Assembly: GCA_020161245.1 (NCBI GenBank)
Contig: JAIUOK010000035.1
Location: 1-51,684 of the forward strand
Source: Actinomycetota bacterium
GTDB lineage: Bacteria; Actinomycetota; Actinomycetes; S36-B12; CAIYMF01
DNA length: 51,684 bases
Direction of reading: 5' to 3'
Part shown: positions 16,005 through 23,295 of the stretch, piece by piece
Layout: each line of letters opens with the position of its first letter
Numbering within the stretch: the stretch's first letter is position 1
Translations under genes and position numbers: made by a program
Notes under the pieces: model-generated
Database searches by the model: none
What the model was told of the DNA's origin: nothing
The model's input: the letters and a program-made list of their open reading frames with translations, nothing else

Positions 16005-16724
16005 TCAGGCGGACCGTCGCCGTCGGGCCCGGGCGCGGTGGGCGTCCTCCACGAGGACGTCGAAGAGCGCCTGCTGCTGCGGGTTCTCGTGCCCGTCGTC
16101 CTCGGGGTGCCACTGGACTGCGAGGAGCGGTGCGCGCACGTGCTCGAGCACCTCCACGACGCCGTCGTCGGCACGCCCCGTCGCACGCAGCCCGAGACCG
16201 ATGCGGTCGACGGCCTGGTGGTGGTACGACGACACCCTCACGCGCCCGTCGCCGAGGACGGCGCTGGCGCGGCTGCCGGCCTCGAGCTCGACGTCGTGGA
16301 AGGCGTTGCGGTGCAGGCCCTCAGGGTCGTCGAGCTGCTGCACGAGGGTGCCTCCGAGCGCGACGTTGAGCACCTGCAGGCCGCGGCACACGAGCAGCGC
16401 CGGCAGCTCGAGGTCGACCACCGCGCGCACGACGGCGAGGTCGGCCTCGTCCTGCTCGACGTCGGGCTCGTCGGTGCTCGCGAGCCGCTGGCCGTCGCCG
16501 TACTGCGCGGGGTCGACGTCGCGGCCTCCGGGCACGAGCACGGCATCGAACGCGGCGAGGCGCGACGCGGCCTCGCGCGGATCGGCCGGAGACAGCACCA
16601 GCGGATCGCCGCCCGCCCGCAGCACGCACTCCGCGATGCGCTCGGCCATGACCAGCCCCGCGCGCCGCAGCCCGGCGACGCGCGGCGACCTCATGGCAGG
16701 GACCGCGACCAGCGGTCGGCTCAC
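16005..16724 (-). CDS. Gamma-glutamyl hydrolase-like amidotransferase (peptidase C26), second paralogue
   Basis: This 239-residue relative of PuuD keeps the triad: Cys113 in LVCRGLQ and His206/Glu208 in VQWHPED. Its GTG start overlaps the stop of the preceding gene by four bases (GTGA), so the two are translationally coupled. It is the last gene of the run P450-ferredoxin-reductase-ligase-binding protein-amidotransferase. In aniline degradation (AtdA1/AtdA2) a glutamine-synthetase-like and an amidotransferase-like protein likewise work as a pair on a gamma-glutamylated amine. Having two C26 paralogues side by side suggests different glutamylated substrates or steps. Confidence 0.85.
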   Translation of the reverse strand: MSRPLVAVPAMRSPRVAGLRRAGLVMAERIAECVLRAGGDPLVLSPADPREAASRLAAFDAVLVPGGRDVDPAQYGDGQRLASTDEPDVEQDEADLAVVRAVVDLELPALLVCRGLQVLNVALGGTLVQQLDDPEGLHRNAFHDVELEAGSRASAVLGDGRVRVSSYHHQAVDRIGLGLRATGRADDGVVEVLEHVRAPLLAVQWHPEDDGHENPQQQALFDVLVEDAHRARARRRRSA

Positions 16725-17428
16725 ACGCCCTCCGCGAACGGGAACTCGAGCGTGGGAAGCCACTCGCGCCAGACCTTCTCGAGCCGGCCGTCCGCGATCA
16801 CCGCGGCGAGCGCGGCGTCGATCGCCTCGCGCGTCTCGGGCCGGTCCTTGGCGACGCCGACGCCCCAGCGGTTGCCGGTCCGCACCGTGAAGGCGAGCTC
16901 GAAGCGGGGGTCGGAGTCGAGCGGCACGAACACGAGGTCGTCGTCGACGACGCCGTCGACAGCACCGGACTCCAGCGCCGCGAGCATCTCGCCGAACACG
17001 TCGTCGCTCTCGCCGCCGAACGCCACGGTGACGGCCCCGGGGAACGTCTCGGCCAGCGCCATGTTGGTGCTGCCGGCGATCGCCCCGATGCGCAGCCCGT
17101 CGAGCTGGTCGGGCCCGGAGATGCCCGCGCCCTTGCGTACGAGCAGCGACTCGTTGAAGACGCCGTAGGGCCGCGTGAAGTCCACGAGCTCCTGGCGCGA
17201 CGGGATGATGCTCTGGCCGCACCACACGCCGTCGGCCTCGTGGCGCTGCACCGCCGGGATCATGTCGACCCACGGCACCATGACCCACTCGACCGCCAGC
17301 CCCATGTGCTCGGCGACAAGAGCCGCCGCCGCGGGCTCGTAGCCGGTGCGGGTGACGCCGTCCGGGCTCTTGTGGAACAGAGGCGGCGCCTCGGCGTCGA
17401 GGCACGCGAGCCGCAGGACGCCGCTCAC
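16721..17428 (-). CDS. Substrate-binding-fold protein without signal peptide
   Basis: The 235-residue sequence has the pattern of amino-acid-type periplasmic binding proteins (SBP family 3): LRLACLDAEAPP, then GYEPAAAALVAEHMGL, FTRPYGVFNESLLVRKG, GAIAGSTNMALAETFP and GVGVAKDRPETREAID. It begins at the GTG that overlaps the ligase stop (GTGA), so there is no room for a signal peptide or lipobox. It also overlaps the amidotransferase start downstream. No ABC permease accompanies it. A cytoplasmic binding protein fixed between ligase and amidotransferase genes could carry or channel an amine, act as an allosteric sensor, or be an enzyme of the arogenate/cyclohexadienyl dehydratase type that uses the same fold. 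The function is open. Confidence 0.78.
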   Translation of the reverse strand: MSGVLRLACLDAEAPPLFHKSPDGVTRTGYEPAAAALVAEHMGLAVEWVMVPWVDMIPAVQRHEADGVWCGQSIIPSRQELVDFTRPYGVFNESLLVRKGAGISGPDQLDGLRIGAIAGSTNMALAETFPGAVTVAFGGESDDVFGEMLAALESGAVDGVVDDDLVFVPLDSDPRFELAFTVRTGNRWGVGVAKDRPETREAIDAALAAVIADGRLEKVWREWLPTLEFPFAEGV

Positions 17429-18807
17429 GGGATCGCCTGCTCGTAGCGGTCCTGCTCCCAGTCGGTGACGGCGGCGCAGAAGCGGGCCCACTCGTCGGTC
17501 TTGTACTCGACCAGCAGGTCCGACAGCCCGTCGCCAAGCGCGCCGCGCACGACGTCGTCCTTCTGGAACGCCTCGATCGCAGCCGCGAGCGTCAGCGGCA
17601 GCGGCGCGAAGCGGGCGCTGTCGCCGTCGTAGGAGCTGCCGACCTGGGCCGGGCCCGGGTCGAGGGAGTTGTCGAGGCCGTCGGCAGCCGCGGCGATGAG
17701 GGCGGCGTGCGAGAGGTATGGGTTCACGCTGGCGTCGGGGAGCTTGTACTCGAGGCGGCCGTTGGCCGACAGGCGCACGGTGCAGGTCTTGTTGTCCATG
17801 CCCCAGTTGATCTGCGACGGCGCGAACTGGCCGGCGTCCCAGTAGCGCTTGTAGGAGTTCACGGTCGAGCCGTTGATGAGCATCGTGCCCGCGGCGTGGC
17901 TGAGGATCCCGCCGAGGGCGTGCTTGCCCTCGTCGGTGAGGTGCAGCTCGGTGCGGCCCGGCTCGGCGAGGATGTTCACGCCGTCGCGCCAGAAGCTCAC
18001 GTTGTGGTGGCAGCCGTTGCCCATCATCCCGGTGGCGGGCTTGGGCATGAAGCTGGCGACGAGGCCGAGCTCGCGCGCCACCTGCTTGCAGATCTGCCGG
18101 TAGACGACGAGGCGGTCCGCTGTCAGGTCGGCGTGGTCGTACATCCAGTTGAGCTCGAGCTGGCCCGGGTCCTCGTAGTCGCCCTCGATCATGTCGAGGC
18201 CCAGCGCCTGCGCGTAGCGGATCACCCGCTGGTACACCGGGCGCATCAGCTCGAGGTTCTCGACGTGGTAGGCCGGCGACGAGCCGGGCGCGAAGCGCAC
18301 CTCGGTGCCCGGGCCCTTCCACGTCATCTCCGGCTCGCAGCCCGAGCGCATCTCCAGGCCGGTGCGCGCGGTGAACTCCGCGTGCACGCGCTTGAGCGTG
18401 CCGCGGCTGTCCGTCGCGAGACGCTGGCCGCCGACCTCGGGCAGGTGGTCGGGCTCGTAGATCTGGGTGAAGAACCGGGCGACGGTCGTGTCCCACGGGA
18501 GCACGGCGAACGTGTCGAGGTCGGGCATCGCCGTGAACTCGGCCGCGTGGACGCCGCCGCCGAGCAGGTTGCCCGCGCGGTCGGACTGCAGGTCCGAGAT
18601 CGCCGTGCGGTGCAGGTTCACGCCGCGCTCGAGGTTGCGGCGCAGGTGCTTGGCGGGCACTACCTTGCCGATGACCCGGCCGGTCACCGTGACGCCCTGG
18701 TAGTAGACGAACTCGACGCCCGAGTCCTCGATGGTGCGGGCGATCTCGTCGACCGCGGGCTGCGAGGTGTTGGCCTCGCGGTGCAGGTCGAGCGGGGTCT
18801 TCGACAT
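17425..18807 (-). CDS. Glutamine-synthetase-like gamma-glutamyl-amine ligase
   Basis: These enzymes use ATP to join glutamate to an amine, as PuuA does with putrescine and GlnA3 with polyamines. The 460-residue protein has a GS beta-grasp N-domain and a catalytic C-domain. Visible landmarks are SGCEPEMTWKG (metal Glu158 and Glu160), EGDYEDPGQLELN near 208-220, GMMGNGCHHN (260-269) and NKTCTVRLS with the late Arg. The start at ATG 18807 follows GAGAGG. It does not look like the housekeeping type I enzyme, since the Tyr adenylylation loop is not evident. It follows the ferredoxin reductase gene after 29 bases and is coupled to the next gene by GTGA. The position matches the ligase found after P450, ferredoxin and reductase in mycobacterial mor operons. 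Confidence 0.88.
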   Translation of the reverse strand: MSKTPLDLHREANTSQPAVDEIARTIEDSGVEFVYYQGVTVTGRVIGKVVPAKHLRRNLERGVNLHRTAISDLQSDRAGNLLGGGVHAAEFTAMPDLDTFAVLPWDTTVARFFTQIYEPDHLPEVGGQRLATDSRGTLKRVHAEFTARTGLEMRSGCEPEMTWKGPGTEVRFAPGSSPAYHVENLELMRPVYQRVIRYAQALGLDMIEGDYEDPGQLELNWMYDHADLTADRLVVYRQICKQVARELGLVASFMPKPATGMMGNGCHHNVSFWRDGVNILAEPGRTELHLTDEGKHALGGILSHAAGTMLINGSTVNSYKRYWDAGQFAPSQINWGMDNKTCTVRLSANGRLEYKLPDASVNPYLSHAALIAAAADGLDNSLDPGPAQVGSSYDGDSARFAPLPLTLAAAIEAFQKDDVVRGALGDGLSDLLVEYKTDEWARFCAAVTDWEQDRYEQAIP

Positions 18808-18836
18808 GGGGTTCCTCTCGGGGCGGGGACGAGCCG

Positions 18837-20057
18837 TCAGACGAGCTGGTCGGACGCGAGCACGAGCGAGCGGTAGTGCGGGTGGCGGGCCACCGGGATG
18901 TTCACGAGCAGGACGCCCACCGTGGCGCCGGAGCGCCGGTAGACGACGGCGGCGCCGTCTGTGAGCCGGTCCAGGGACCCCTCCGCGACCTCCACCGAGT
19001 CGGCGAGGCCGGGGCTGCCGAACGACTGCAGCCGCAGGCCGAACTGGTCGCTCCAGAACGCCGGGAGGGGTGCGAACGGCGGCGCCTCCAGCGGCTCTCC
19101 GGAGAGATGGGCGATCACCGAGGACGCGGCGCGCCGCGCGGAGTCGCCGGGGATCGACCAGTGCTCCACCCGGCGCGGGACGTCGTCGAAGCGCGGGTTC
19201 GGGAAGCGCGCGATGTCGCCGACGGCCACGACGTCGGGCCGGCCCTCGACGTGCAGGTCGTTGTCGCACAGCAGCCCGTCGGACAGGTCGAGCCCGTTGC
19301 CCGCGAGCCACTCGGTGTTGCAGTGCGAGCCGACCGACTCCACGACCACGTCGCACACGATCACCGTGCCGTCGTCGAGCACGACGGCGTCGACCCTGCC
19401 CTCGCCGCGCAGCTCGGACACGCCCTGCCCGGTGATGAACCGGACGCCGGCGCCACGGTGGTGCGCGAGCAGCGCGGCGCCCACGTCGGTGCCGACGCCG
19501 CGGACCATCGGGACGGGGAACGGCTCCACCACGACGACGTCGCAGCCGAGGGTGTGCAGCGTGGCCGCCGTCTCGCAGCCGATGAAGCCGGCGCCGACGA
19601 CGACGGCCCGGGTGCCGGGCCCGACCTCGCGGCGCAGCCGGGCGGCATCGCCGGCGGTGCGGACGACGTGGCGGCCTGCGGCCGGCTCCGCCTGCGGCAG
19701 CCGGCGCGGGCGCAGCCCCGTGGCGACCACGAGGGCGTCGTACGGCAGCACGGTGCCATCGGCGAGGGTCACCGTGCGCGCCCGCAGGTCGGCGGATGCG
19801 GCCGGCTGCCCGAGCAGCCACTCGATGCCGGTCGCCGATGCACGGGGCCGGAAAGCCAGGCCTGCGGCCAGCTCCTCCGCCGTCACGTCGGGACCGCTCC
19901 CCAGCAGCGACTCCTTCGACAGCGGCGGGCGGTTGTAGGGCAGGTGCGGCTCGTCGCCCACGACGACCACGGATCCGCCGAAGCCCTGCGCGCGCAGCTG
20001 CTCGGCGGCCCGCAGGCCTCCGAGGGAGGCGCCCACCACCACGACGGTCTGCGGCAT
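18837..20057 (-). CDS. NADH:ferredoxin reductase of the P450 system (FAD-dependent)
   Basis: A 406-residue flavoprotein that would pass electrons from NAD(P)H to the ferredoxin encoded next to it. Dinucleotide-binding motifs are at the N-terminus for FAD (VVVGASLGGLRAAEQL) and near 145-175 for NAD(P)H (VVVGAGFIGCETAA). The second FAD motif is VVAVGDIARFPN, and the C-terminal domain is of the ferredoxin-reductase kind. The gene begins one base before the end of the ferredoxin gene and lies directly upstream of the ligase. This layout matches morC-type reductases. Confidence 0.9.
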   Translation of the reverse strand: MPQTVVVVGASLGGLRAAEQLRAQGFGGSVVVVGDEPHLPYNRPPLSKESLLGSGPDVTAEELAAGLAFRPRASATGIEWLLGQPAASADLRARTVTLADGTVLPYDALVVATGLRPRRLPQAEPAAGRHVVRTAGDAARLRREVGPGTRAVVVGAGFIGCETAATLHTLGCDVVVVEPFPVPMVRGVGTDVGAALLAHHRGAGVRFITGQGVSELRGEGRVDAVVLDDGTVIVCDVVVESVGSHCNTEWLAGNGLDLSDGLLCDNDLHVEGRPDVVAVGDIARFPNPRFDDVPRRVEHWSIPGDSARRAASSVIAHLSGEPLEAPPFAPLPAFWSDQFGLRLQSFGSPGLADSVEVAEGSLDRLTDGAAVVYRRSGATVGVLLVNIPVARHPHYRSLVLASDQLV

Positions 20058-20058
20058 G

Positions 20059-20247
20059 TCAGTCCTCGAGGAAGATCGCCTGCACGGGGCAGACGTCGAT
20101 GGCGTCCTCGACGTACTGACGCATCGACTCGTCGGGCTCCGCCTCGAACACCAGGCGCGAGCTCTCGTCCATGCGGAAGACCTCGGGAGCCGCGATCGCG
20201 CACTGGCCGTGGTCCTGGCACAGGTTCATGTCGACGATGACCTTCAT
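20059..20247 (-). CDS. 3Fe-4S ferredoxin for the P450
   Basis: A 62-residue single-cluster ferredoxin starting MKVIVDMNLC. It has Cys10, His where the second cysteine of a 4Fe-4S motif would be (CQDHGQC), Cys16 and a final CPVQA. The missing second cysteine is the mark of actinobacterial 3Fe-4S P450 redox partners. ATG 20247 follows GAGAGG. It sits 14 bases after the P450 gene and just before its reductase, forming a complete class I electron-transfer chain. Confidence 0.92.
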   Translation of the reverse strand: MKVIVDMNLCQDHGQCAIAAPEVFRMDESSRLVFEAEPDESMRQYVEDAIDVCPVQAIFLED

Positions 20248-20261
20248 CGCGGGTGTTCCTC

Positions 20262-21488
20262 TCAGGCCGTGGGGGTGAAGACGAGCGGGAGCTTGTTGGC
20301 GCCGGTGTTGCCGGAGAACGGCATCCAGTCGGCGCCGTCGCCGATGCGCAGGTCGGGCATGCGCTGCGCGAGGATCGGCAGCGCGACCGACATGTCCATG
20401 CGGCCGACGAAGTGGCCGAGGCAGTGGTGCGCGCCGCCGCCGAACCCGAAGTGCGGCTTGCGGCCCTCGGCCGTGATATCGAACGAGGGGTCCTCGAAGA
20501 CGAGCGGGTCGGTGCCGGCCGACTCGGAGAACAGGTGGATCGTGGTGCCGGCCGGGATCGCCAGGCCGCCGAACTCGAAGTCGTCGAGCGCCTCGCGGGT
20601 CACCCACGTCACCGTCGGGTTGACGCGCATGACCTCCTCGACTGCGGCCTTGCCCAGCTCGGGCCGCTCGGCGAGCAGGGCCCACTGGTCCGGGTTCTCC
20701 GCGAAGGTCTTCATCGCCAGCGCCAGCTGGTTGCGCGTGGTGTCGAACCCGCCGAACACGAGCAGCGCCATGGAGTCGCGCAGCTCGGTGTGCGAGAGCT
20801 TCTCGCCGTCGCGCTGGGCGGTCACCAGCGCCGTCGCGAAGTCGTCGCGCGGGTTGCTCGTGCGGTCGTCGATGATCGCGTCGCAGTACGCGAAGAGCTG
20901 GTCGAGCGCCGCCTCGATGCGGGGCAGCTCCTGCTTGAAGGTCACGCCCATCGCCAGGCCGATGGTCGCCGAGAGCTCGGCGATGGTGGGCCACTCCTCC
21001 TCGGGGATGCCGAGCAGCCGCGCGACCACACGGGCGGCGTACGGCTCGGCGAACTCCGAGACGTACTCGCACTCGCCCCGCGCGGCGAAGCCGTCCACCA
21101 GCTCGTGGGCCAGCGCGACGAAGCCGGCCGACATGTCGGCGATCGCGCGCGGCGAGAAGGCCGGGTTGAGAAGGCGGCGTAGGCGGGCGTGGTCGTCGCC
21201 CTCGATGTTGAGCAGCCAGCCGGCCCACCAGTCCGCGAACCGGCCCGTGACGCCGTTGTGCTGCGGCCAGGCCCAGCTGCCCTGGCGAAGGCGGCGGTCC
21301 TTGATCAGGGAGTTGACCTCGTCGTAGCGCAGCACCGCGAGGCCGTACGGCGTCCGGGCGCACCAGCCGGCCGCGCGCGCCTCACGGACGGCGGCGGACT
21401 GGACCGAGAAGGCGGGGTCGGAGACGGGGAGGTAGGGCAGCTCGTCCCACGACAGCGCAGCCGCGGGGGCGACAGGGGTGGAGGTCAT
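20262..21488 (-). CDS. Cytochrome P450 (candidate secondary-amine monooxygenase)
   Basis: A soluble bacterial P450 of 408 residues. The I-helix oxygen-binding motif is GGFDTT at 246-251. The K-helix ExxR is Glu285/Arg288. The heme-binding loop FGFGGGAHHCLG puts the axial ligand at Cys356. With ferredoxin and reductase directly downstream the system is self-contained. In Mycobacterium, P450s of the CYP151 group (pipA, morA) are followed by ferredoxin and a glutamine-synthetase-like gene and open piperidine, pyrrolidine or morpholine rings; the same gene order here suggests a cyclic or secondary amine substrate. I cannot place the protein in a CYP family by eye. A consensus -35 lies upstream and no clear ribosome site precedes the ATG, so the mRNA may be leaderless. 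Confidence 0.93.
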   Translation of the reverse strand: MTSTPVAPAAALSWDELPYLPVSDPAFSVQSAAVREARAAGWCARTPYGLAVLRYDEVNSLIKDRRLRQGSWAWPQHNGVTGRFADWWAGWLLNIEGDDHARLRRLLNPAFSPRAIADMSAGFVALAHELVDGFAARGECEYVSEFAEPYAARVVARLLGIPEEEWPTIAELSATIGLAMGVTFKQELPRIEAALDQLFAYCDAIIDDRTSNPRDDFATALVTAQRDGEKLSHTELRDSMALLVFGGFDTTRNQLALAMKTFAENPDQWALLAERPELGKAAVEEVMRVNPTVTWVTREALDDFEFGGLAIPAGTTIHLFSESAGTDPLVFEDPSFDITAEGRKPHFGFGGGAHHCLGHFVGRMDMSVALPILAQRMPDLRIGDGADWMPFSGNTGANKLPLVFTPTA

Positions 21489-21525
21489 GGCGCAAAAGAA
21501 TTGACCTCATATGTTTTCCTGTCAA
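21489..21525 (-). promoter_or_regulatory. Candidate promoter and operator of the P450 operon
   Basis: On the minus strand a perfect TTGACA (21525-21520) is followed 17 bases later by AATTCT, a weak -10, a few bases before the P450 ATG. The AT-rich segment is bounded by TTGAC and GTCAA in inverted orientation (21501-21505 and 21521-21525). Its plus-strand sequence AATTGACCTCAT resembles AATTACCTAT in front of the divergent permease (23198-23207), so one regulator could act on both. Confidence 0.5.
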
Positions 21526-21560
21526 GGGGTCCGGCCCGACGAGTTCGCCGGGCGGCCCGC

Positions 21561-22307
21561 CTACTCGGCCGGCGTCAGCAGCAGGCTCCAGCCGAGGTCG
21601 GCGACGATGGGCACGACGTCGGTCGGCGGGTCGCCGATGCCGTGGTGGACCCGCGCACCCGTCGCGTAGTGCGGCGTGTTCGCGGTGACGACGCGGTTCT
21701 CGTGGTTGACCAGGGCCGCGCGCTGGTGCAGGCGGCGCAGCACCGGCAGCAGCTCGGACTCCAGCTCGGCGAGCGGCACATCGGCGCCCGCGACGCCGAC
21801 GAAGCGCCCGCCGCTGTGCACGGGCGTGGCGAAGGTGAGCCCGAAGCGGTCGGCCCCGCGGTAGTCGAAGTAGGGCCCGCCGACCATGCGGCGCCCCTCG
21901 TCGCGCGGGACCCGGAACCACTCCATCTCCCAGTAGTCGTAAGGGTCGTCGCTCGCGGGGTCGATGTCGAGCAGCAGCGGCTTCGGCCGGCCGTCGCGTG
22001 TCAGCTGGCGCCACTCGAGGTAGCGCTCCTCGTCCTCGAGGTACCCCGGGTTCATCACGACGCCGGCGCCCACGAGGGCGCCGTCGCCCGTGAGGGTGCC
22101 GTCGGCGACCGGCGAGATGACGCCGAGGTCGGCGGCCCGCACGCGCCGCCCGCGCCCCTCGACCGCGGTCACGACGTCGGTCAGTGATTGCGCGATCACC
22201 GCGATCTCGGCGAAGACGCGCTCCACCGGTGCCGCCAGCTCCTCCGCGACCGCCGTGATGTCGGGAGCCTCGGCGTGCTCGTCGCCGGGACGCCGGTCAG
22301 CGGGCAC
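21561..22307 (-). CDS. Cache-domain protein, soluble
   Basis: The 248-residue protein contains a PAS-like Cache sensor fold: GVISPVADGTLTGDG, a central EMEWFRVPRD with GGPYFDYRGADRFG, and FATPVHSGGRFVGVAGADVPL, which is the typical Cache end. Normally this domain is extracellular in chemoreceptors and kinases, but here there is no membrane segment. The GTG at 22307 is chosen because GGAGG precedes it by nine bases; it overlaps the regulator stop by 11 bases. It is encoded between the GntR regulator and the P450, so it probably senses the amine or an intermediate inside the cell, perhaps together with the regulator. Confidence 0.78.
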   Translation of the reverse strand: MPADRRPGDEHAEAPDITAVAEELAAPVERVFAEIAVIAQSLTDVVTAVEGRGRRVRAADLGVISPVADGTLTGDGALVGAGVVMNPGYLEDEERYLEWRQLTRDGRPKPLLLDIDPASDDPYDYWEMEWFRVPRDEGRRMVGGPYFDYRGADRFGLTFATPVHSGGRFVGVAGADVPLAELESELLPVLRRLHQRAALVNHENRVVTANTPHYATGARVHHGIGDPPTDVVPIVADLGWSLLLTPAE

Positions 22308-23058
22308 GGGTACCACCTCCGTGGAGCTCGATGCGGGCCTCGATGAGCTTGTGGGTGTTGCGCTCCACGTGCTGCTCGGCCAGCTGCCGGGCGAGGTCGG
22401 CGTCCTCGCGCGAGATCGCCATGGCGATCGCCCGGTGCTGGTCGGCGGCCTCGCGGGCCTCCTGCTCGGTGCTCGTCGGCAGCCACAGCAGCACGCCGAG
22501 CTCGGCCTGCAGCGACACCTCGGCGCGGGTCAGCCGCTCGGACGCCGCGGCCACCGCCACCTCGATGTGGAACCGGCTGTCGGCACGGGTGCGCTCCCCC
22601 ACTCCGGAGACGGCGGCCACGCGCTCGGAGAGTGTGAGCAGGCGGCGCACGTTGTCGGTGGAGGCGCGCGACGACGCGAGGCGCGCAGCCATCCCCGACA
22701 CGGAGGCGAGCTCGTCGCCGGCGTCGCGCAGGTCGCTCACGGAGAACGCGGCGAGCCTCGCCCGGATGACGGCCTTGGTGGGGTCGCCGGGCGCGCGGAT
22801 GAACGACCCGCCGTTGCGCCCGCGCTTGGTCTCCACCACCCCCTGCTCGCGCAGGGACGCCAGCGCCTCGCGCAACGTCACCGTCGACACGCCCAGCTGC
22901 GCCGACAGCTCGGTCTCACTGGGCAGCTGCTCGCCGTCGGCCAGCAGGCCGAGGGCCACCGACTCGGTGATGCGCTGGATGACAGCCTCGGTGCGGCCGC
23001 CGGAGCTCAGCGGCGAGAAGACGGTGGTGCGCGCGGTGACCCGCCCGTTGTCGACCAC
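22297..23058 (-). CDS. GntR/FadR-family transcriptional regulator
   Basis: A 253-residue regulator. Residues about 20-85 form a winged helix (VIQRITESVALGLL, then LPSETELSAQLGVSTVTLREALASLREQGVVETKRGRNGG). The C-terminal helical FCD domain has the metal-site residues expected of the family, including RFHIEV and an HRAIAMAI stretch. The GTG at 23058 is the likely start; the earlier ATG adds a region without family similarity and covers the promoter. It heads the minus-strand amine operon and diverges from the permease. The same type of regulator (PipR) precedes the mycobacterial pip genes. The likely inducer is the amine or its aldehyde or acid product. Confidence 0.88.
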   Translation of the reverse strand: MVDNGRVTARTTVFSPLSSGGRTEAVIQRITESVALGLLADGEQLPSETELSAQLGVSTVTLREALASLREQGVVETKRGRNGGSFIRAPGDPTKAVIRARLAAFSVSDLRDAGDELASVSGMAARLASSRASTDNVRRLLTLSERVAAVSGVGERTRADSRFHIEVAVAAASERLTRAEVSLQAELGVLLWLPTSTEQEAREAADQHRAIAMAISREDADLARQLAEQHVERNTHKLIEARIELHGGGTRAR

Positions 23059-23191
23059 GTCCGACCCCGTCCTGTCCCGGCTGCCTGCTCCCCCGCCGTA
23101 TCGCCGGCGTGACGGCGGCGCCCGCTGTGTGACGCGCGCGTTGCCCGGGTCACGGCTTGGCACGAAGTTACCGGGACCGGGCACGAAAGTC

Positions 23192-23220
23192 TTGTGCAAT
23201 TACCTATGAAGGTTTAGGTT
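23192..23220 (+). promoter_or_regulatory. Candidate promoter of the permease gene
   Basis: TTGTGC (23192-23197) and TAGGTT (23215-23220) are separated by 17 bases in an AT-rich patch of an otherwise GC-rich region. The small symmetric elements TTGTGCAA and ACCTATGAAGGT overlap it and could bind the GntR regulator encoded divergently. Confidence 0.45.
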
Positions 23221-23295
23221 TTGCCGCCATCGCCCACCCCCGGGGCGGCACCCCGTCGCCGACGCAGCCGTCGGCCCGACGTCAAGGAGATGCTG

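Noticed and set aside
17425..18807. Housekeeping glutamine synthetase (glnA)
   Set aside because: The context (P450 electron-transfer chain, C26 hydrolases) and divergent sequence, without the adenylylation loop, favour a gamma-glutamyl-amine ligase.
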